This document shows positions 49,321 through 60,111 of a stretch of DNA of 64,000 nt, piece after piece (position 1 is the stretch's first letter; each line of letters opens with the position of its first letter). The notes beneath the pieces are model-generated. The model searched no databases, had not been told where the DNA came from, and saw only the letters and a list, made by a program, of their open reading frames with translations. Position numbers and translations under genes: made by a program. The DNA is from Myxocyprinus asiaticus (lineage: Eukaryota > Chordata > Actinopteri > Cypriniformes > Catostomidae). Location of the stretch: positions 38,640,001 to 38,704,000 of the forward strand of contig NC_059365.1 in the NCBI RefSeq assembly GCF_019703515.2, read 5' to 3'.

Positions 49321-49969
49321 CTGTCAAAACTGGTTATATGTACGCTTTCTGCTCAATGTCACTGAATTTCCCTGTTGGTAATACCAGATGTGCCTAGTTC
49401 TTGCTGTAATAAAATACTGTTGTTTGGTTGAATAAATAAACACGAAATATTCTATTTTACTCTTTACTATAGGCATTAAAAACAAGTAGACTTATACAAC
49501 CTATTCTCTACTGTATATAAGATAGTGCTAAAGAACAGGGCTTAATGTCAAACTCAAGTTGAACTGATAACCCATCAGTGTAATTAAACAAAGTGAAAGT
49601 TTTGGTTAGTTTGTCATTTCATTTAATTACTTTTATTTATTATTATATTTCATTTAACAATCCATTATATTATAGTTTGTAAATATTTAATATAGATTTA
49701 TTATATGTATGTTTGTTGGATGTTGGTAATATTAGTTCCACTTTCACTTGTTTCTGCTGGGAGTGTAATAAAGTGATGCTCTCTCATGATGTAAACAAAT
49801 GACAGAAGAATGGAGGAAGAGTGCATGTTTCTGGACTCTACAGGTGCTACTGTTAATGCCATTTGCTCAGTAATCATTTAATAAAGATGTTTGAATTATA
49901 CCCCATCTTGTAGTTCGCGGTTATTATTATGATACCTGTGACTGGCGGAGACTGAGATACTGCTACCGC

Positions 49970-50735
49970 AGATAATAATAAATAATATTTCATATTGCAT
50001 TACAATCTGGACTCAAACAAGTGAATCCACAGTAAATCATATAATGTCACTTTACAATCAGGCTTTTAAAATCATGGACAATAAACCAAATCATGTGCAT
50101 CATTGTGATATTTTAAAAAACTAAATTTTCTTAGTTTTACATTTTTTTTTATAAATTTGTCCTACATAAAATTTGTGTATAAATGTATACACAATAAAGC
50201 CCCATGTGTATTATGTAAATGGATAAATAGACAGGATGGTAGTAGAACAACAAGGAGCATAGCGAATGGTAACTGTAGGGTTGAGTATCACAGAACAACT
50301 CAGGGGCAAAGGACCTTTTCTGTGAAGGGTTCCCACATCTGGAACATGCTACCATCTGAAATAAAATCAATAACAGGCATAAAATCTTTCATAATATTGG
50401 TAAAGTGCTGGTTTAAAAGAAACAAGAGCTGTACTCATTTTTAATTCTCAGTTAATTTTTAGGTCTAATCTTTTATACTATATGTCACCAAGGTTGGGAA
50501 CAGCCTTAATATTTATACAGCCATTTATTTATTTATTTTCTATATAGTTTATATTGCTAGATTTATGTAGTTTTTAATGAAAAAAAAAAAAAAAGCCTAA
50601 AGACCCGAGATGCAAATTAGCATGTGCCATAATCTCTATGTACAATGCATCTTTTTTAGTTTTTGTGCTGAAATCATGTTTTTGTACTGTCCCTATGCAA
50701 ATAAACCATTAAATAAAAAAAAATAAAAAAAACCA
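49970..50735 (+). pseudogene. LINE ORF2 C-terminus and 3' tail (L2/Rex-like)
   Basis: One frame contains LYNQAFKIMDNKP and HHCDIL, then 50157-50444 gives FVYKCIHNKAPCVL, NGNCRVEYHRTTQGQRTFSV and GSHIWNMLPSEIKSITGIKS, the typical C-terminal region after the reverse transcriptase in L2/CR1-group LINEs. A stop follows CTHF. The 3' untranslated part ends with AATAAACCATTAAATAAA and an A-rich tail near 50715-50732, so this is the true 3' end of a 5'-truncated copy. Confidence 0.7.
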
Positions 50736-51299
50736 CTTCATGCAGGACGCGCCGGTTTAGTGTAAATAAAGCGCTTAGCGCACGTAAGCAAACAGAACTG
50801 AACAAAACAGGACCACTCTGAAAACACTGTAATAATGCTCTAACTTAATATAGACTGCACAGAGCAGTGCAAACAACTCTGAAGCAAGCAGACTATTTAT
50901 TTATTTAATTAAAGGGCTGCCCTTTGCGATTTAATAATCGCACAAGGTCATACTGTGGTTTTGTTTTTATTTCGATTAATTGTGCAGCTCTACATCCAAA
51001 TATATTAAACTGTTTATCTCAAGCACAACTGTTAACACTCAGCACCATAAACTATCAAACAAGCAATCCATGCTGCATGAGCCGAAAAAAAACGGAAAAA
51101 AACAAAACGCACACATCAAAGTCCAAAGAACAGTGAAATTACGTACACACATACTGATGGCGCACAGAGACGCACATTGCTGGAAACATACCAAAACAAT
51201 CAAAGACATCCATCGTCAGAGACATCCTATGTTTAAATACACCGGCAATTAAAAATAGCACAGATGGGCGAAAGAACGCATCCATGACAGATGCAGCAG

Positions 51300-51778
51300 C
51301 TGAATGAAAGTTTTCTGAATTGCTTCTCCCTTTCAGAGTTGTAACTTGACACCGCGTCTTTTAAAAGCGTCGAGATACATGGCAGCGGTCAAAGAGTCAG
51401 AGTAGTTCATGTTTATATACAAAATAATTCAAAATAGCCCAGATAGGTCTTCTTAGGTGTTATGTTAGGAATTGTTAACCACACAAGGCCTGCCATCTTG
51501 ACTTGAACTGTGCGGCAGTGGGCGGGGCCAAGGGTGCAATGATGCATGTTGTGGGATGTGCAAACACAAGCAATACAATAATGAGCAATGTGCCATGACG
51601 TCACGAACAGACAGATTTCAAAACAAGATGCTTCAGCAGGGTGGCAACTACAAATGCTCTTTTTAGACTGTGGAGGAAGTTTTGAGTTCTGAAATTTACA
51701 GTATGTTTTTATAGTACTGTTACCTCTTATATGTCTAAATATCAAGGAAAATTTGATTCTCCATTTTATGACCCCTTC
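51300..51778 (-). repeat. Truncated copy of the AGGGGTCATGAC MITE
   Basis: Read on the minus strand it begins TTGAAGGGGTCATAAAATGG and continues with phrases shared with 32149 onward (AATCAAATTTTC, GACATATAAGAGGT, TTCAGAACTCAAAACTTCCT, GTGACGTCA). Its left boundary was not found. Confidence 0.6.
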
Positions 51779-51905
51779 AACTGAAGCTCCTAACCCATAT
51801 CTGCATGATTTTATGCACTGCACTGCTGCCAAATGATTGGCTGATTAGATAATCGCATGAATAAGTAGATGTACTGGTGTTCCTAATAAAGTGCTCAGTG
51901 AGTGT
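51779..51905 (+). repeat. 3' end fragment of a mariner-like MITE
   Basis: Runs from TGAAGCTCCTAACCCATATC through GATTGGCTGATTAGATAATC to GTTCCTAATAAAGTGCTCAG and GTGTA. I recognise it as the distal end of the family whose proximal end forms the foldback at 43344. It abuts the truncated MITE on its left. Confidence 0.55.
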
Positions 51906-51926
51906 ATTTTAGCCTATTTACAGCAT

Positions 51927-53112
51927 CAGGGCTCGACAATAATGCTTGTCCGCTTGTCTGTGACAAGTGGATTTTTGAAGGGGCAAGTGAAAGAGAATTT
52001 TACTTGCCCGACTGGACGAGCAGACTGATTAAAACGTCAATAACGAAAAAATAACCGGCTATATTTGTGATAGCCTTGGACTGTGTCACTTATTACAAAG
52101 TTCATATTTTTATTCTGCTATTAAAAATAATCCAGAGTGCATAATTTTATAACTCGCTAGTGATCTAGCAACAGCTGCGCCCTGTTTGATTGACAGGCGG
52201 CGTATGTGTGTCTGCTGAACATGCGCATGTGTTCCAAAAATGCTTGCGCTAATGCGCACCTGAACGATCAAATACATTTCAAAATTCCGTCGTCTTGGTG
52301 AGGTATTCATGTAAACACAGAGAGTGATGTCTAAAGTGAATGTAAACATTGGGGGAAAAGCGGATTTGTATTAAAATGTCGGACTTGTAAGTGTAAATGT
52401 AAGTTAATAGACCTGCTGCTGTCCAGTGTGTCATTATAATAATCAAACAACCATAACAAGAAAATGAGAAAACCAATCACTGCTCTTGACTGAGTAACTT
52501 TAGTAGCTTTAAAAAGTATGAATGTATTATAATCATACAGTGAAGACCCGTAGTAGTTTTATGTTGCATTTCATTCTGAATGTTTACTTGAATGCTTGAT
52601 AGCCTACTGCTGTGTTATTATTTGTTGTGGTTTTGAAGCTGGTATTGAGAATCATCAAATGTCACTATCGACTATGAACTTTTGGTATTGCGATGATGTA
52701 TAGACTTTATTGTACATGGTAGATCTTGCTGCAGTAACATGATGAAAACGTAGATCTCATTCCATAGAACTATGAACATGTCTGCTGTTGATGGTGGTAA
52801 TGGAGGCTTTCCTTTATTTGACTACCATACGTAACATAAAATAATTATCATATGACAATAGCCTCCTCCAATACCCAGTGCAGTTTACATTTCTGTCGTA
52901 GAGAATTGAGTTGATTGCATAGGTACATTATTAGGTTGGGCATTGGTCATAATTTTAAGAAACATACAACAGAAACTTTGACATGTTACTTGAGCATGTA
53001 ACTTAAATGTCCTTTTTTCTCTCTGGACAAGTAACTTTTTACTCGGACAAGTGAATGACCAATTTACTTGTCCGGAGGACAAGCACATGACAATGCTTAA
53101 TGTCGAGCCCTG
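51927..53112. mobile_element. hAT-like element (1.19 kb)
   Basis: The left end CAGGGCTCGACAATAATGCT mirrors the right end read backwards, CAGGGCTCGACATTAAGCAT. CAGCAT follows and precedes the ends (51921-51926, 53113-53118), probably a shortened duplication. GGACAAG / CTTGTCC motifs are repeated in both arms. Interior bases 52465-52600 are shared with 24188-24330. No transposase frame. Confidence 0.78.
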
Positions 53113-53118
53113 CAGCAT

Positions 53119-54320
53119 GCTATCTTTTAAATTAATAAATCAATAATAGACTATTAAACTGCCAGTTGTACACAATGTGTGTCGAGCTACTGAAAGCCAA
53201 ATGGGACAATATAGTGTCTTATTTTAAATCATGTTCAAAAGTACATTGTGTTAAAAGTACACCATTTCTGAACTTCGAGCGTATTTGAAGCGGAGACAAA
53301 AGTTAGTGGGACCGTTTAGTTTTAGTAATATTTCAAGATTGACTATATAAATGACATCTCGGTTATCATGTAACAATTAAACTTTCATTTTAAAGTGTAT
53401 TATATTTCGATATTTCATCAAAGGATGGCCCCGTATGTATCCACAGAGGTCTGGGCTAAAGGCCAAAGTATACTTTGGTTTTTCCGCATGGCGATTGGTC
53501 TCGGTGCAAATTTCGTCATCACCACAGTACGCACATCTAGAAAAACTTATGGCGGCACCTCATAGTCGAGTTTTCCGATGATTTTCAGGTGTGAGCTTCA
53601 TTTACATATTCACTGGCCAGGTGGAGGGAGACGTAGTACGCATTAACATCTACAAATGAGAGGCTGTAATCCCTTGACCGTCAGGACTCTCTGAAGTAAT
53701 TATCTCAGCACAAACTCATGTTGTTTTAAATTAATCGCTAGCAGTCGGTGGGATGGGTACACATGACCAAGGTCTATATAAAAAAGAGCAAAACATTTTT
53801 TTTCGCCCGCCAGGTGTAAAAAGTACATTTGATCACTTAAAAATGTAACAGCACACATCAACAAGCAGCACAATTTGAAGAACGATTCATGTCCATGGCA
53901 CAAACAGTTTGAGATGAGATGTGCCCTCCAAAGTTTACAAAAAATACTTTTTGATATTTAAACACACCCCTAAACCTAAAATTGAGCAATAATAATAGTA
54001 TTGCTTTCCTTAGCATTACAACGTAGTTCTAACTCAAGATTTGTCCTTACTTCTTCATTAGGACCCCTGACGTTCAGCTCCATTATTCAGAATAATTAGT
54101 GCAGAAAAATACTGTCCCACATTCAGCCACATGGACACACTGAGGACAGCAGCGCTCTTTATCTGAATGTAGCCATTACTGCCACTGTAGGTCTGTCGTA
54201 TTATGGGATGACTTGTGTATTGTAGAGTGTTCTTAGCAGAGTATAGGAACGAGGAAGGAGCCCTTGGACTCTAAAAAACAGCATGCCTTTCAGAACTGTC
54301 GCTGTAGGCATCAGGATATC
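53119..54320. other. No gene; one palindrome-ended repeat terminus
   Basis: TAAAGGCCAAAGTATACTTT near 53458 is the same type of terminus as the MITE at 21340. Otherwise unclassified. Confidence 0.35.
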
Positions 54321-54326
54321 TTTCAA

Positions 54327-54366
<40 letters not shown>
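54327..54366. repeat. (CT)n(AT)n compound microsatellite
   Basis: CT run followed by AT run. Confidence 0.95.
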
Positions 54367-55279
54367 TCCTTCCTGTCTCAGGCCCATGATCCCCTGCCCT
54401 ACCTCTGTAGGAGCAATAGGTGTGCTGTATATGCCTCTTTGTGTTTGACATGTCTTGCGGAACAGCTGAGGCCTCGATGCGGAGAGAAAAGTTCCATTGA
54501 TGGACAGAGACATTTTTACATGTATACATCATACAGAAGAATTCACTGTATTGCACGTTACATTAAAGGGTTATCACCCATAGAGTCATGTCTATGGACC
54601 ATAATATTATATCATAATATTACATGATATAGGCTACTTAATATTGGATAAATAATTGGTGGGCAACTTGGCCAGTAAGCAGCCTTCCAGAACAATCTAG
54701 CAACCACATACTCACATTTTCTTCTGACAAATCTGCTGGTAGTTTAATTTGCAACCTCCATGCTGGTGGGAGAGTCTGTTGCTTTAAGAAGACCAACCAC
54801 ATGCATCCTTTGCCTTAATGATTGCACAGAGGTTTCAGGTGATCAAATTCTTTAACATCCACAGTTGAAAACAAAGAAAAGGTTGATGCACCACTCAGTT
54901 TTGTTGTAAAAGTGCCAATCACACTAGAAATGCCCATTCATTTTCAAAGGATTTCAGAGCACACTGGTTGTATATCAGCAAAGTTGGATGTCCAACGTAA
55001 ATGTAACTGTAACATAACAATGTGACAGATCAGTGGTGCTCAATTGTGTTGTTGGAGATCTACTGTACCATCATGCAAAGTTCACTTCCAATTCTAATCC
55101 AACACAATTGAACCAAACTTTGCAGAATGACCCTTACAAATACAGGGTTCCCACACTTTTTAAATAAAAACATGTATTTAAATATAATTGTGACTCTTCA
55201 GTAATAGAAATTTTCATGACTTCATGCAAGCCTGGAATGACAAATTGAAAATTCTCAGATATTTCCAAGTTATGCAGAA
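54367..55279. other. No gene recognised
   Basis: A segment near 55032-55110 (GTGGTGCTCAATTGTGTTGT onward) resembles a common cyprinid interspersed repeat. The rest is unclassified. Confidence 0.35.
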
Positions 55280-56860
55280 TACTTTTGTATATACCATGGC
55301 ACTGAATGATTGCGATATTCATATACCATGGCATTTATATGGTGATCCAAGGTACTTCAAAGCAAACATTGGTATTACCATGGTACCATGTCCAAACAAA
55401 CTATGTCACATATTCAAAACCATGGTTGTGGTACTAAATGATTGCCATATTCATATGCCATGGTACACAAAGGCAATAGAGCTGTTCAGCTTGTAGTACA
55501 AAAACCCAGAAGAGAATTTGCCATGGGTTCCCTTGCGATTTTCCCATGAGTTTTTATAATGGGGTTTTTGAACTTATGAGAAAAATAAGGTCTGTGGTAA
55601 ACATTACTTGACGATACGTGGACGTTTTGTTCTATTAATTTATTTATTTTTATTGCCATATCAGCATCGACATTTTGTTCTACAACATAAATTACACACA
55701 GTCATATCTCAAATATGAATTTTGAAGCTGTATTGAATTACATTTGTTTTTTTTTGTTTTTTTTTTTTAAATGCATGGTGGCTTCAAAATTCAAATTCAA
55801 TCATTTATGTTGTAGAACAAAACGCCCACGTATCAAGTAATGTGTCCCACAGTCCCTATTTTACACATAAGTTCAAAAACCCCATTATAAAAACTCATAG
55901 GAAAATCCTGAAGGAACCCACAGTGAATTAGACTTCCGGGTTTCGCCTACAAACTGACGTCATGGCTGGACAGCTCTATTCAAAGAATACTATGGAATGG
56001 CCATGGGATATGATAATGCCATGGTATTTTGATACAGTATATGCCATGATACTGAAGGATTACCATATTCACATACCATGATATTGAAAAGAAAACTATG
56101 GATTACCATGGTACATGTCCAAAAAACAAACAAACATGGCACTACCAAGGTACTTCACAGAATACTTCAAGTCCCAAAATAAAAAAAGAGAGGAAAAAAA
56201 AAATAAACATGATAATACCAAGGTACACTTATATATACCATGGTACTAAATTATTCCCATTTTCTTTTACCATGGTAGACCAATTAACTTTAAAAACACA
56301 ATGGTACTACCATAATTCATGAATCTAAAAAACCATGGTACATGTTTAACCAATCAAGGCATTACCATGGGACATGTCCAAACAAAACATGAAAATACCA
56401 TGTTATTTAAAAAAAAAAAAAAAAAAAATGATACTTAAGGATTACCTTATTCACGTACCATGGTAAAAACATAACACAACCGAGGTACTGCAAAGAATAC
56501 TTCATGTCCCAAAAAACAAAGCAAAAACAACATGATAATACCATAGTACGTTTATATATACCTTGATACTGAATGATTGCCATATTCATATCCCATGGTA
56601 TTTACATGGTACTCCAGGGCACTTCAGAGCATACAATGGTACTACCATGGTGCCAAGCCAAAACCAAAAAAAAAGTACTTCAAGGTACTTCAAAGAATAC
56701 AATGGAATTACCATGGTACATGTTCCAAAATGTATTTTATAAACATATACATGTCAAGAAATCATAATATCATGGTACACTGATATACCATGATATTGAA
56801 TGATTCCCATATTTGTGTGCCATGGCACTCCAAGCTACTTCAAAGAATACTAATTACAAT
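55280..56860. repeat. Degenerate repeat rich in TACCATGGTA palindromes
   Basis: The phrase ACTGAATGATTGCCATATTC, or a close variant, followed by ATACCATGG recurs near 55300, 55433, 56051, 56244, 56431, 56566 and 56797. TTCAAAGAATAC, CCATGGTACATGTCCAAA and CATGATAATACCA recur between them. Spacing between complete units ranges from roughly 130 to 230 bp. CCATGG occurs more than ten times. An unrelated foldback element interrupts it. Confidence 0.7.
55475..55980. mobile_element. Foldback element with long inverted arms
   Basis: AATAGAGCTGTTCAGC at the left faces GCTGGACAGCTCTATT at the right. Long complementary blocks follow inward: TTTTTATAATGGGGTTTTTG against CAAAAACCCCATTATAAAAA, and ACGTGGACGTTTTGTTCTA against TAGAACAAAACGCCCACGT. 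Arms total about 190-200 bp each around a central T-rich spacer. This is the design of MULE-type foldback elements. The exact duplication was not resolved. Confidence 0.7.
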
Positions 56861-56957
56861 GGGACTTTTTTTTGTTTTTTTTTTGTGAAGAATCTCCAAG
56901 ACGATTATCATACAGCACTAGTGTGCACACACCATATATCTCATTCATGCACATCGT

Positions 56958-56963
56958 CCTTAC
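56958..56963 (-). other. Splice donor of the storkhead-like exon
   Basis: The minus strand reads CTCG|GTAAGG here, a near-consensus donor. It falls exactly where resemblance to storkhead proteins ends (after GFDIKYL) and leaves a phase-1 intron. Confidence 0.7.
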
Positions 56964-57291
56964 CGAGGTATTTGATGTCGAAGCCCTGCGGGGGTTTGAG
57001 GGACCTCCTCATCCATGCCTCCCTCAACACCTCCAGGTGATCCTCCTTCCCCTGGATCAGTAACACATGCTCATCGATCCAGCCCAGGAAGAAGGTCTCG
57101 GCTATGGCATCGGCCACCATCTTATTCCAGAAATATTTCATGTTCAGGCTTTTGAAGTCGGCGAATATCTCGTAGCCGGTGTGATGGTGCGGCGGCTCCT
57201 CGCTCTCCTTCACCCCGGGCGCGTCCTTCGCCGCGACGCGCGACAGCACGATGGCCAGCGAGTGCGGCGCGATCTGAAGGAACGGCTCCAT
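56964..57291 (-). CDS. stox2: Storkhead-box family protein, first coding exon (STOX2- or STOX1-like)
   Basis: The exon gives 109 codons plus one base. It starts at ATG 57289-57291 (MEPFLQIAPHSLAIVLSRV) and runs through GYEIFADFKSLNMKYFWNKM, GWIDEHVLLIQGKEDHLEVL and REAWMRRSLKPPQGFDIKYL to the donor at 56963. The pattern FWN..(A)..GW...VLL......L..L..AW.RR.L.PP.GF.I matches the N-terminal region of storkhead-box proteins as I remember it. These are vertebrate winged-helix (storkhead-box) nuclear proteins studied in placental and neuronal contexts. This region precedes the winged helix, which would be encoded by later exons to the left. The exon is GC-rich compared with the AT-rich surroundings and has no stop or frameshift. 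STOX2 is favoured over STOX1 but not certain. Continuing the frame through the donor reaches a stop after only seven further codons, supporting splicing there. Confidence 0.68.
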
Positions 57292-57900
57292 CGATCCTCG
57301 CGAAGAATAAGGCGATTAATTGGTTTGATTGATTGAGCGCGTGCTCTTCCCGAACACGCGCACCCGCAGCCAGACAAAGAGCGCTTTTGCGCGTTAGTTC
57401 ATTTGACCTGTCTACACAAGGTGATGCAATTATTATTATAGTATAAGAACATTATGTTGATATATACAGGATTAGATCATTATCATTCCAAACAAAAGGC
57501 TGGCTGGGTGCACGATGTCATTTTAGTGTAATGGAGGAATGCTCATGTTATTCTCCGCTGAAACCGCCGCATATTATCCATTCCTCACCTTCACCGGAGA
57601 CATCAGAGAGAACGGCGGGCAAATAACGACATCCTCCTCCAGCAGGGATGCGAGATGCACTGAAACATTATTATTTTTTAAATCCCTGGATTAAAATGTC
57701 CGCAGAATTAGGAACAGATTTTATGGCCGAAAACAGGATTGAGATTTCTTGAGATTTTTCGTCTCATGTCGAGATGCGGTGAATCCCTGCAGGCCGGTGC
57801 GTGACGATGCCTGTGTGATTTACAGTGTCAAGCAGGTTATTTACCTTGAAGCTCCCGCAGCTCACACAGTGACGCCCTCTACTGGCGGAGGACAGTTACT
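57292..57900 (-). promoter_or_regulatory. CpG-rich probable 5' UTR and promoter
   Basis: CpG dinucleotides are dense from about 57130 to 57380 (GCGCGTGCTCTTCCCGAACACGCGCACCC-type sequence) and again near 57540-57620 and 57770-57900, in a window that is otherwise CpG-poor. This fits a CpG-island promoter for the exon at 56964-57291. No TATA box stands out and the start site cannot be placed. Confidence 0.5.
57872..57886 (-). promoter_or_regulatory. CTCF-like motif upstream of the storkhead-like exon
   Basis: The minus strand reads CCAGTAGAGGGCGTC, an excellent fit to CCASYAGRKGGCR. It lies about 580 bases upstream of the ATG. Confidence 0.45.
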
Positions 57901-57979
57901 GCAAGCACAAGTTATCACGAGCCATATTGACATTTAATCACGTGCAGGATTAGAATTATAGTTACCTACAATTCAGTTT

Positions 57980-58400
57980 TTTTCACTAGTTAATATGATA
58001 ATTGTTTATATCAGCAATGAAATTACTACTAGTGAATATATATATATATGTAACTGCATTTTCACTAAAAGAATCTCACAATGATCTGTCATTCATTCCT
58101 TTTAATTACGCAGTTACAGATTAATTTCTTTCTTGTTCTGATTTCACATATCAGCAATGTACTTCTTACTAGTAAAAATGATCTTTTTTTTTTTAATCAA
58201 TTACTACATTGAACTAGTGCCAAATGTCCTTTCTTGATATCAACATTTGATTTACAACTAGTAAAATTGAAAAAAAAAAAATAAATAAAATAAAATAAAT
58301 AAATAAATAAATGTATATCTGCATTTTGGTTTTCACTAGTGACATGTTAATTTCAGATATCGGTAATGTTATTGTAACTACTAAGAAAGCCTTTTAAATA
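57980..58400. repeat. AT-rich degenerate repeat with recurrent ACTAGT
   Basis: ACTAGT occurs at 57985, 58028, 58168, 58213, 58257 and 58335, six times in 356 bases, with TATCAGCAATG-type phrases (58011, 58150) between. This suggests a decayed tandem or palindromic element of unknown class. Confidence 0.5.
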
Positions 58401-58476
58401 TACCTGTAATTACTCTTCAGTATATTGATATCTAAAATCCATTTCCAGGTATCTGAAATACCAAATTTATCATGTT

Positions 58477-58550
58477 GGGGCCTGGGTAGCTCAGTGGTAA
58501 AATACGCTGGCTACCACCCCTGGAGTTCGCTAGTTCAAACAGGTTCAAAT
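58477..58550 (+). mobile_element. tRNA-derived SINE head, truncated
   Basis: GGGGCCTGGGTAGCTCAGTG contains a good A box (58487-58498), followed by GGCTACCACCCCTGGAGTTC and a B-box-like AGTTCAAAC. It matches the head of the SINE at 25433-25859 but stops after the tRNA-like part. Confidence 0.65.
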
Positions 58551-59519
58551 AATTAAGTTCTGTGCCATTGTGAGGAATGCAACAAATATACAAGTCTGAC
58601 ACGCTCTCAGATTTCACTCCACCTTGAACATTTCTTCCTTTTTTATTGTTACCATACTGTTGTGTATTTAACTAAGATTGTTTACAACTCACCATCACAA
58701 ATCACACTATTACCTCACAAAAGCAAAAAAAAAAAAAAAAAGAATAATAATAATAATAATTCCAGCCATCCTGACAGTTTTTTCAATGCAATAACAGCAT
58801 CTACATCAGGGTGAAGCACCTTATGTTACTAACACATGATATCCATTACAGCAAGAGGCAGGGGCGTAGTTTTCAAGGGGGATGAGGAAGGAGGTAACCC
58901 CCCTCAATAATCAAAACAAGCAAGTACAACCCCCCCAATATTTATACCATGATCAATTGAAACATGTGGATGCTTCACGCTGCTTTGAGGGTTTTGTTCT
59001 GGTTTGTTCAGGCTCAGGCATGTAAACACGTCACTGCTCTGCTATTCGATTCTCCTATTTCATAATAGCCACAGGTGCTGTGTAATTTAATGCTTTAGCA
59101 TGAGGACTGTATGTTGCTAATTTGCCTGTGAATTTCACAACCATTTTCTTTTGTTTCGGTAGAGGCAATTATTTCCACGATCTAAGCCCAATCAGAACAC
59201 AGACCTGTTGCTTGTTTTTACATCTTCATTTATAATAATAAACAGATAACTCTAACAAAAAAATGTCCAGGTCACATTTCATTCCAAAACCAGAAGAAAA
59301 AAAGAAGAAAAAAGAAAAATAAGGAAATTATTTTTTTGCAGTACATAGAAAAAAATCATGCCTATTTTAGGACTATTAAGAATTTTGCGTTGTGACATAA
59401 TTGATGATTTTTATTCGATTCTCATTTTTACATACAGCAAAATCAAAATAAATTAAAGGCAGCACAACCAAAACTACCATGATGCATGAACATGCTTAAA
59501 CATTTTTGTTTAATACTTA
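58551..59519. other. No gene; contains copy 2 of the CAGGGGCGTA repeat
   Basis: The repeat start is at 58869. A-rich runs lie at 58725-58760 and 59290-59320. No exon was recognised. Confidence 0.4.
58869..58983 (+). repeat. 5' segment of the CAGGGGCGTA repeat family, copy 2
   Basis: Shares its opening, the GGTAACCCCCC block, TATTTATACCATGATCAAT and TGCTTCACGCTGC with 7828-7945. A right end was not found. Confidence 0.6.
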
Positions 59520-59633
59520 TACACTGTCGTTCAAAAGTTTGGGGTCACTTACTCATTCTTAATTTTTTCTATTTTTCCCCACATTTTAGAATGATAGTAA
59601 AGTCATCAAAACTATGGAATAACAGAAATGGAA

Positions 59634-59915
59634 TGTAACACACATTAAGGTTCAGGTATGGAAGGAAGAGACGGGGAGCAGTGACACGCTTCAGGCAGGC
59701 CTTTATTTTCTGCCTTCAGTATACTTGAGTGCAGCTTCTCTGTGCTTTTCTTAGTTCAGTCAGTTCAATGTAACAAATCTCTCAGTTAATTTAAACTTCT
59801 CTAAATCTTCAGCTTCACAACGAAACAATAAAACATAATAAGGCATGCCAGTCGCTGCGCTCATGTCATTCTTTCTCTCCCGCAAACGGACACACGACCA
59901 AGTCCCCATTCCCAC
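59634..59915 (-). mobile_element. Candidate solo LTR (282 bp)
   Basis: Begins TGTAACACACATTAAGG and ends CCCCATTCCCACA. ATGGAA lies on both sides (59628-59633, 59916-59921); an LTR retroelement would give 4-6 bp. Removing it restores AGAAATGGAACTATGGG. On the minus strand, AAAATAAAGG near 59700 could be the polyadenylation signal. No internal retroelement sequence is adjacent. Confidence 0.65.
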
Positions 59916-60111
59916 ATGGAACTATGGGAATTATGTTGTGACAAAAAAAAAAATCCAAAATAAATCAAAACTGTGTTATATTTTAGCATCTTCAAAGTAG
60001 TCACCCTTTGCCTAGAATTTGCAGACATGTACTCTTGACATTTTCTCAAACAACTTCTTGAGGTATCACACTGGGATGCTTTTTAAACAGTATTGAAGGA
60101 GTTCCCATATA

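Larger units (their letters stand above)
48354..50992. mobile_element. hAT-type element (2.64 kb) with LINE fragments inside
   Basis: The left end TAGAGCTGCATGATTTGGAC mirrors the right end read backwards, TAGAGCTGCACAATTAATCG. CATCCAAA flanks both sides exactly (48346-48353, 50993-51000). AATCGCA motifs recur in both arms. There is no hAT transposase; much of the interior is accounted for by LINE pieces and a further hAT-like end at 49214. Confidence 0.88.

Noticed and set aside
50924..51252. 70- and 90-codon plus-strand frames
   Set aside because: They straddle the right end of a hAT element and its flank, and have no recognisable domain.
51927..53112. Perfect 8-bp duplication for this element
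   Set aside because: Only CAGCAT (6 bp) is shared directly at both ends; the two outer bases differ.
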